Positions 43,305 through 47,680 of a stretch of 47,680 bases of DNA are shown here, piece after piece; the first letter of the stretch is position 1, and each line of letters starts with the position of its first letter. Position numbers and translations under genes: made by a program. Below the pieces are notes generated by a model. The model ran no database searches. It saw nothing but the letters and a program-made list of their open reading frames with translations, and was not told the origin of the DNA. This DNA is from Balneolales bacterium (GTDB taxonomy: Bacteria > Bacteroidota > Rhodothermia > Balneolales > Natronogracilivirgulaceae), in contig SLLP01000081.1 of assembly GCA_007133995.1 (NCBI GenBank), positions 1 to 47,680 of the forward strand, in the 5' to 3' direction.

Positions 43305-45470
43305 TTAATTTGATTCAGATTTCTCGCTCTTGCCTGAACCGGTTTTGCCGGTTTTTCCGGAATTATTGTCTGAAGACTTTGCAGATCCGGCGGTTTTAAC
43401 GGCAGCACCATCTTGTGACGATTCACCTTGAGATTTGGAGGATGCACCGTCAGCTGATTCCTTTTCCTTCTCTTCCTTTTGTTTCTCTTTCTTTTGTTTG
43501 TTTTTGTTATTTCGCGATCCGTTTTGGCCTCCGATGCTGCCTGCGATGGTTGTTTTTTTGGGTTCCCTGGGTTTTTTTCCCACCAGATCCAGGATTTCGT
43601 TACCGAGAACCTCCTCTTTTTCAAGCAACAGCTCCGACAGCTTGTCAAACGCCTTTTTGTGCTTCTTTAGCACAGATTCAGCTCTGTCATAGGCTTCTTT
43701 CAAAATATCATTAACAGCCCTATCGGCTTCCCGGGCAGTTTCATCACTGTACTCCCGCTGATGTCCCATCTGTTCACCCAGAAACACTTCTTCCCGCTGG
43801 CCTCCGAGTGCTGTGTAACGGAAGGTGTCACTCATCCCCCAATCCAGCACCATTTTACGGGCCAGCTTGGTGACTTGTTTCAGGTCGTTTTCAGCACCAC
43901 TGGTCGCGGTATCAAATATCATTCGTTCTGCGGCTCTTCCTCCCATGATGACGGCAAGTCGATCCAGGAGATGCTCCTTCCTGTATAGATACTGATCCCG
44001 TTCCGGTAGCTGCTGGGTTACACCCATAGCTTGCCCGCGCGGAATAATTGTAACTTTATGAACGGGATCGGTATTATCAAGGGCGGCGGCTACGATAGCG
44101 TGTCCTGCTTCGTGATATGCCAGCAGCCGGCGCTCCTCTTCCTCAAGGACCACACCACGGCGTTCGAGACCCATGATAATCTTGTCACGCGCCATATCTA
44201 TATCGCGCTGTGAGATTTTTTTACGATCGTCACGGGCCGTCAACATGGCTGCCTCATTAAGAAGGTTTTCCAGATCGGCACCGCTGAAGCCGGGTGTTCC
44301 GCGTGACACGCTCTCAAAGTCGACGTCATCGGCCATGGGTTTGTTTTTTGCATGGATCTCAAGAATGCTGATACGGTCTTCCTGCGAAGGCAGTCCGACT
44401 TCCACCCTCCGGTTGAACCGCCCCGGGCGGAGCAGAGCTTTATCAAGGATATCGGGTCGGTTGGTGGCGGCCATGACAATCACACTTTCATTGGTCTCAA
44501 AGCCGTCCATCTCGGAAAGCAGCTGATTAAGGGTTTGCTCACGCTCATCATGACCACCGCCCAAACCAGCTCCGCGTCTGCGGCCTATGGAATCCAGCTC
44601 ATCAATGAAGATAATGGCTGGTGCGGCTTCTTTGGCATTTTTGAACATTTCTCGCACTCGCTTTGCTCCCACACCTACCAGCATCTCCATAAAATCAGAG
44701 CCGGTTATACTGTAAAACGGCACACCGGCCTCACCTGCAACAGCACGCGCCATAAGCGTTTTGCCTGTACCGGGAGCTCCGTATAGAAGCACACCTTTGG
44801 GAACTTTTGCTCCAAGTTGTTCGAATTTAGAAGGATTTTTGAGGTAGGTCACAATCTCCTGCAGCTCTCTTTTTGCTTCATCCGCGCCGGCAACATCATC
44901 AAATGTGGTTCTTTTTCCATCACCCGGACGATGCAGCTTCGCCTGACTTTTTCCGATGGAGAACATACCTTGCCCCTGGGTGTTCATTCTTCGATACCAT
45001 GCTATGGCAATAATCACAATCAGCAGAAAGGGCAGGGTCATGAAAAGAAAATAGAGCCAGGTGTTATCACGCTCGGGTACGGTGGTGACATTGACATCAC
45101 TCTGTTCCAGGAGCGCCATAAGTTCGTCATCTCCAAATGAAGGCAAGTAGGTGACAAATTCGGTAAAGGATATGGTATCACCATCAGCAGCACGTCGCCT
45201 GGACGCCTCCTTTAGCTTGCCTTCAATACGTTCCCCCTGGACAGTGACTTCACTGACGTTGTTCTGCTTTAATTCACCACGGAAAGTACTGTATTGAATC
45301 TGATCTGGTGCAAGTTGACCGCCGTAATAAGAATAAAGTATCCATACTCCAAGGATCGCAGCAATCAGGAAATAGAATATCATGATGCGTGACGGTCCAG
45401 GCGCCGGCTGTTGTGGCTGGTTGCCTTGGGATTTGTCCTTATTCTCTCTGTTTTTTGTGTTTTCTGACAC
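43305..45470 (-). CDS. ftsH: ATP-dependent zinc metalloprotease FtsH
   Basis: Hexameric inner-membrane protease that unfolds and degrades membrane and regulatory proteins. Two membrane helices (about 29-48 and 138-158) flank a periplasmic loop. Walker A is GAPGTGKT (231-238) and Walker B IIFIDELDS. The zinc site is HEAGH (453-457) with Asp529 as third ligand. The main body ends near 630; after it comes a 90-residue tail first rich in Lys/Glu, then in Ser/Gly, that is much longer than in most FtsH. The M20 gene follows 98 bases later on the same strand. Confidence 0.97.
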   Translation of the reverse strand: MSENTKNRENKDKSQGNQPQQPAPGPSRIMIFYFLIAAILGVWILYSYYGGQLAPDQIQYSTFRGELKQNNVSEVTVQGERIEGKLKEASRRRAADGDTISFTEFVTYLPSFGDDELMALLEQSDVNVTTVPERDNTWLYFLFMTLPFLLIVIIAIAWYRRMNTQGQGMFSIGKSQAKLHRPGDGKRTTFDDVAGADEAKRELQEIVTYLKNPSKFEQLGAKVPKGVLLYGAPGTGKTLMARAVAGEAGVPFYSITGSDFMEMLVGVGAKRVREMFKNAKEAAPAIIFIDELDSIGRRRGAGLGGGHDEREQTLNQLLSEMDGFETNESVIVMAATNRPDILDKALLRPGRFNRRVEVGLPSQEDRISILEIHAKNKPMADDVDFESVSRGTPGFSGADLENLLNEAAMLTARDDRKKISQRDIDMARDKIIMGLERRGVVLEEEERRLLAYHEAGHAIVAAALDNTDPVHKVTIIPRGQAMGVTQQLPERDQYLYRKEHLLDRLAVIMGGRAAERMIFDTATSGAENDLKQVTKLARKMVLDWGMSDTFRYTALGGQREEVFLGEQMGHQREYSDETAREADRAVNDILKEAYDRAESVLKKHKKAFDKLSELLLEKEEVLGNEILDLVGKKPREPKKTTIAGSIGGQNGSRNNKNKQKKEKQKEEKEKESADGASSKSQGESSQDGAAVKTAGSAKSSDNNSGKTGKTGSGKSEKSESN

Positions 45471-45605
45471 GAATCGGTTCTTTATTTATGGTATTGTAGG
45501 ATTGCAAGATAACGAGTTAAAGCGATAATTGCCGCTTTTGCCGTTGTTGCAATACTAACATTCATATTCAACGATAGGTTTCAGCATATTATTGGTAAAT
45601 TCCGG

Positions 45606-45637
45606 TTGTAAATTGGCACAGGGAATTTGTAATTTTG
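45606..45637 (+). promoter_or_regulatory. Bacteroidota-type promoter for tRNA-Leu
   Basis: TTG (45606-45608), 21 bases, then TAATTTTG (45630-45637), an exact TAnnTTTG. The expected start is at about 45643-45645, which is the mature 5' end of the tRNA, so little or no leader is needed. Confidence 0.6.
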
Positions 45638-45644
45638 CATTTAT

Positions 45645-45726
45645 GCCAGAGTGGCGGAACTGGTAGACGCGCACGACTCAAACTCGTGTGGCCCCGGCCG
45701 TGTGGGTTCGAGTCCCACCTCTGGTA
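45645..45726 (+). tRNA. tRNA-Leu (anticodon CAA)
   Basis: 82 bases folding as a class II tRNA. The acceptor stem is GCCAGAG/CTCTGGT (first pair G-U) with A73. The D arm holds GGTAGACGC, the anticodon stem is CACGA/TCGTG with loop CTCAAAC, so the anticodon is CAA (reads UUG). There is a long variable arm around GGCCCCGGCC and a T arm GTGGG-TTCGAGT-CCCAC. The 3' CCA is not encoded and must be added. A promoter precedes it and a terminator follows it, so it is a single-gene unit. Confidence 0.95.
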
Positions 45727-45740
45727 CTTTTATCTCTCTT

Positions 45741-45780
45741 AGCCCTGTTGTCCTGACCGGCGACAGGGCTTTATTATTTT
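45741..45780 (+). terminator. Rho-independent terminator behind tRNA-Leu
   Basis: AGCCCTGT pairs with ACAGGGCT (eight perfect pairs, 14-base loop) and is followed by TTATTATTTT, 15 bases past the tRNA. Confidence 0.85.
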
Positions 45781-45944
45781 CAGGTACATATATAGCTTCC
45801 CATGGAATCCAGGTATTAGCTGCCCTGTTCCTCTATCTCCGGGAACATCTCCGACTTCCAGCCATCTGCTTCCCTGTTGAGAAACAAATAGTTTGGTGAG
45901 CTGTTGAGGGCCTCAAAAAAAAGAGGAAATATCTTCTATGACTT

Positions 45945-46523
45945 TCATTTTTCCATATAACCGCGTTTTATGGCGATTTCTTTAATCTTTTCCCTTAAAA
46001 GATTGCGTCCCCTGTGAAGACGTGAGCGGACGGTCCCAATAGGAACATCCAACATATTCGCGATTTCTTCATAAGTAAAACTTTCTACGTCACAAAGAAG
46101 CAGCTGTGTTCTGAAGTCTTCAGGAATCTCATCCAGCGCCTTTTTGAAATCGTCATCGTATCGTTTTCGATAAAATTGAGCCTGTAAATCCGTCGTGTCA
46201 CTTTGTTCGCTTCGGATGGTCTCGTAATAGGTAGCAATTTCATCGTAATCAACCTTCGGGGGTTGACGAGAATTCTTTCTATAGTTATTAATGTAGGAGT
46301 TCTTCACAATACGGTATAACCAGGCTCGTGCATTGGTTCCTTTCCGATAACTGTTGAAAAAACGAAAAGCTTTAACAACACTGTCCTGGAAAAGGTCTTC
46401 GGCATCATTCGGATCCGATGTAAGCCGAAGCGCATAATTGAAAGTGGCATAAAAATGCGGGATGATTTCTTCTTCAAAATCTTCCTGCTTTTTAATTTCT
46501 TGAGCTGTTAATGGAGTTTCCAT
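45945..46523 (-). CDS. ECF-type sigma-70 family RNA polymerase sigma factor
   Basis: 192 residues with region 2 (about 18-90; DAEDLFQDSVVKAFRFF and RAWLYRIVKNSYINNYRK) and region 4 (about 130-185; FTYEEIANMLDVPIGTVRSRLHRGRNLL), and no regions 1.1 or 3. This is the RpoE/SigR-like form that directs stress or envelope regulons. No anti-sigma gene follows it; downstream is tRNA-Leu on the opposite strand. Upstream on the same strand is a decayed reading frame ending 12 bases before its ATG. Regulation and target genes cannot be told from this window. Confidence 0.92.
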   Translation of the reverse strand: METPLTAQEIKKQEDFEEEIIPHFYATFNYALRLTSDPNDAEDLFQDSVVKAFRFFNSYRKGTNARAWLYRIVKNSYINNYRKNSRQPPKVDYDEIATYYETIRSEQSDTTDLQAQFYRKRYDDDFKKALDEIPEDFRTQLLLCDVESFTYEEIANMLDVPIGTVRSRLHRGRNLLREKIKEIAIKRGYMEK

Positions 46524-46535
46524 ATTTTTTTTGGA

Positions 46536-46958
46536 TTATTTTAACACTTGTGAATATTCCTCAGGGCAATTTTTGACGGTTACGTACTTATTGAGCATAC
46601 GATTCAGTTCTTCCAGTTTCCGGAGTTAGGGTAACATTGCTGCGATCAGCAGTTTGTCAGACCGGGATCCACCTGCGTTGCGATCACGAGAATGCTCATT
46701 ATGCTGCTCCCCATGGAGCACCTCCATCAACTTTTGCAATTCCACCCGCAGCCAGGGCTCCCGTTCTATGGCCACATAGATTTCTCTGTACTGTAACATA
46801 GTGTGGCCGGCCTCTTCAATCAGTTCTTTATGTTCTTGTGCATCCGTTTGGGGATCGAGGTCTCGCCTGCCGACACGGAAATTTATTTTTGCGTTTTTTT
46901 CAAGTTCTTCATCAGAAATATCCGGTAATACATCAGGTGTGTGTTTGTTGTCTTGGGC
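46536..46958 (-). pseudogene. Startless reading frame with an internal stop, upstream of the sigma factor
   Basis: On the minus strand a long protein-like frame runs through this stretch. It begins straight after a TAA with no ATG, GTG or TTG for its first 53 codons, contains one in-frame TAA (46626-46628), and then continues 29 more protein-like codons to a stop 12 bases before the sigma ATG. The reading (for example FRVGRRDLDPQTDAQEHKEL, and LRKLEELNRMLNKYV after the stop) looks like a soluble helical protein but I do not recognise it. A lost start and one nonsense change are the simplest reading; a sequencing error is the alternative. A shorter gene from ATG 46799 (57 residues) is possible. 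Confidence 0.45.
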
Positions 46959-47055
46959 TTAAATATTAAATCACTTTAACGGGATAATGCAAGGGGGCAA
47001 AATTGGTATCACAGACATGATGTTTTAGATATCAGAAGTATTTAACCGTTGATAG

Positions 47056-47475
47056 TCATATATTTATAAAGCTCCTGGCGTCCCGATTCATCCTCCATTT
47101 CACGGACATAATGTCACATTTGAGAACTTCATTGGCATGGAATTTTTTCCACGGATTATGGTTTTTTTTGGCACAATAGTGGTTCGGCCGGAAATCGGCA
47201 TCATCGGCGCCGAGTATATGAAGGTCCGTGCGTCCTTTTTGACTCACTATGCCTTTGGTAACCGAATGGGCCAGAGCGGGCCAAGCGGACTGCCGATCAC
47301 CGGCACCTTCTTACCGACGCGAAGCTCCTCGCTGTCGCCCAATGCATATGCGGCAGATTCTCCGCATAGAGCTTTCGATAAAAAAACGAAATTATCATTC
47401 CCTTTTTGTACCAGCTTTTACCACAGGTATACCGTCCGACATTGTTTCAATGAGTAAACCATTGATGTAAACATG
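47056..47475 (-). pseudogene. Decayed HtrA/Deg-like trypsin-family protease
   Basis: Pieces of a trypsin-like fold lie on the minus strand in three frames. The first reads HVYINGLLIETMSDGIPVV, resembling the region after the catalytic His of Deg proteases. The second, entered near 47397, reads ALGDSEELRVGKKVPVIGSPLG, the classic GDSxxLRVGxxVxAIGxPxG block. The third, after a shift near 47275-47283, reads ALAHSVTKGIVSQKGRTDL. At least two frameshifts separate them. The serine motif (GNSGGP) is not found, and the third frame ends in non-homologous sequence. Together this looks like a remnant, not a working gene. Confidence 0.6.
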
Positions 47476-47653
47476 AAATGGCTATGTCACACAGGAGCAT
47501 GATTAAATACGGTCATGGCATTACATCTGACGACATAAATCCAGACATTTAAACAGATGAAATAGACTGAAACATTTTTATAATTGTTTTCGGGATGATT
47601 ACATGAACGGTTCAACGAATTCCGTAATTTTTTTCTGTAATATTCACCTGGAG
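47476..47653. other. AT-rich gap before the rubredoxin-like start
   Basis: 178 bases with no convincing gene. TAATTTTT near 47624 is one base from the -7 consensus, but no partner TTG is placed well. The decayed protease remnant may reach into its left end. Confidence 0.3.
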
Positions 47654-47680
47654 ATGGAAGTATGGACCTGCCGGATTTGC
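47654..47680 (+). CDS. Start of a probable rubredoxin (cut by window edge)
   Basis: ATG at 47654, preceded by GGAG, opens MEVWTCRIC. A tryptophan or aromatic residue followed by CxxC near residue 6 is how rubredoxins begin, the iron-binding knuckle being Cys6 and Cys9. Only nine codons are in the window, so the call rests on that pattern. Another frame starting at the ATG at 47662 (MDLPDL) is possible but has no recognised feature. Confidence 0.5.

Noticed and set aside
45651..45899. Open frame across tRNA-Leu
   Set aside because: It reads through the tRNA and its terminator and has no protein-like features.
45911..45926. CCTC-A8-GAGG hairpin downstream of the sigma gene
   Set aside because: Four pairs around an A-run; too weak for a terminator.
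45781..45944. Possible small minus-strand gene after the sigma factor (an anti-sigma was looked for)
   Set aside because: The only frame is broken by an early stop and shows no zinc-binding anti-sigma motif or membrane helix.
47137..47457. 106-residue plus-strand open frame
   Set aside because: It is the antisense of the Deg-like protease remnant, which shows real family motifs on the minus strand.
1..47680. CRISPR array, insertion sequences, prophage or integrase genes
   Set aside because: No repeated spacer structure, transposase, integrase or terminal inverted repeats were seen anywhere in the window.

Overview
The window is about 47.7 kb of mostly housekeeping chromosome from a Gram-negative, LPS-making bacterium of the Bacteroidota / Rhodothermota / Balneolota assemblage. 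Four things point there. Some upstream regions carry a TTG or TTTG, about 21 bases, then TAnnTTTG, the promoter form typical of this assemblage (clearest before tRNA-Leu and before the ptsN-folD pair). A DUF5103 / type IX 'Plug'-family protein is present. There is a 29-residue basic AURKAIP1/COX24-like ribosomal protein starting MPSGKKRKR. Finally there is an EF-G paralogue of the Bacteroides EF-G2 kind. Several features look closest to Balneolota or Rhodothermota, but I cannot place the genus. I see no insertion sequence, prophage, CRISPR array or rRNA. The DNA reads as chromosomal backbone with one decayed stretch at the right end.

Layout. 1-4.3 kb: a family 2 glycosyltransferase, a small unknown gene and a CPA2-type cation/proton antiporter with a long cytoplasmic tail. 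4.3-5.8 kb (minus): ptsN-like IIA and folD behind a good Bacteroidota-type promoter. 5.8-10.1 kb (plus): ccmB, a DNA polymerase III delta-prime-like ATPase, dapF and a DUF5103 lipoprotein. 10.1-24.2 kb (minus): a large metallopeptidase-like/TolB-propeller/outer-membrane-barrel protein, RNase R, a TamB-like protein, aroB overlapping aroK, and an NFACT (RqcH-like) protein. 24.2-26.2 kb: an unknown 215-residue protein, then on the minus strand the tiny ribosomal protein, a membrane-anchored TPR protein and HU. 26.5-30.9 kb (plus): an AGCS symporter, then upp, lptC and an OstA/LptA-like gene. 31.0-33.2 kb (minus): the EF-G paralogue. 33.3-40.3 kb (plus): L-asparaginase, a PolB-type 3'-5' exonuclease, an S9 peptidase, and two tandem outer-membrane-barrel/SPOR paralogues. 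40.3-45.5 kb: lipoate ligase, a 58-residue zinc-ribbon membrane protein, an M20 peptidase and ftsH. 45.6-47.7 kb: tRNA-Leu(CAA), an ECF sigma factor, two apparent pseudogenes (one HtrA-like), and the first nine codons of a probable rubredoxin.

How the genes work together. Envelope biogenesis recurs: TamB-like, the barrel fusion, LptC, OstA, DUF5103, the SPOR proteins and FtsH. Translation and ribosome rescue form a second theme: RqcH-like, RNase R, the EF-G paralogue and the small ribosomal protein. Most other genes are single metabolic genes (folD, dapF, aroBK, upp, ansA, lplA). I did not find a clearly new multi-gene system. The best leads are the decayed HtrA-like gene and startless reading frame beside the ECF sigma factor, the EF-G paralogue without the catalytic histidine, the tandem barrel-coil-SPOR pair, and three small genes easily missed by length cut-offs.
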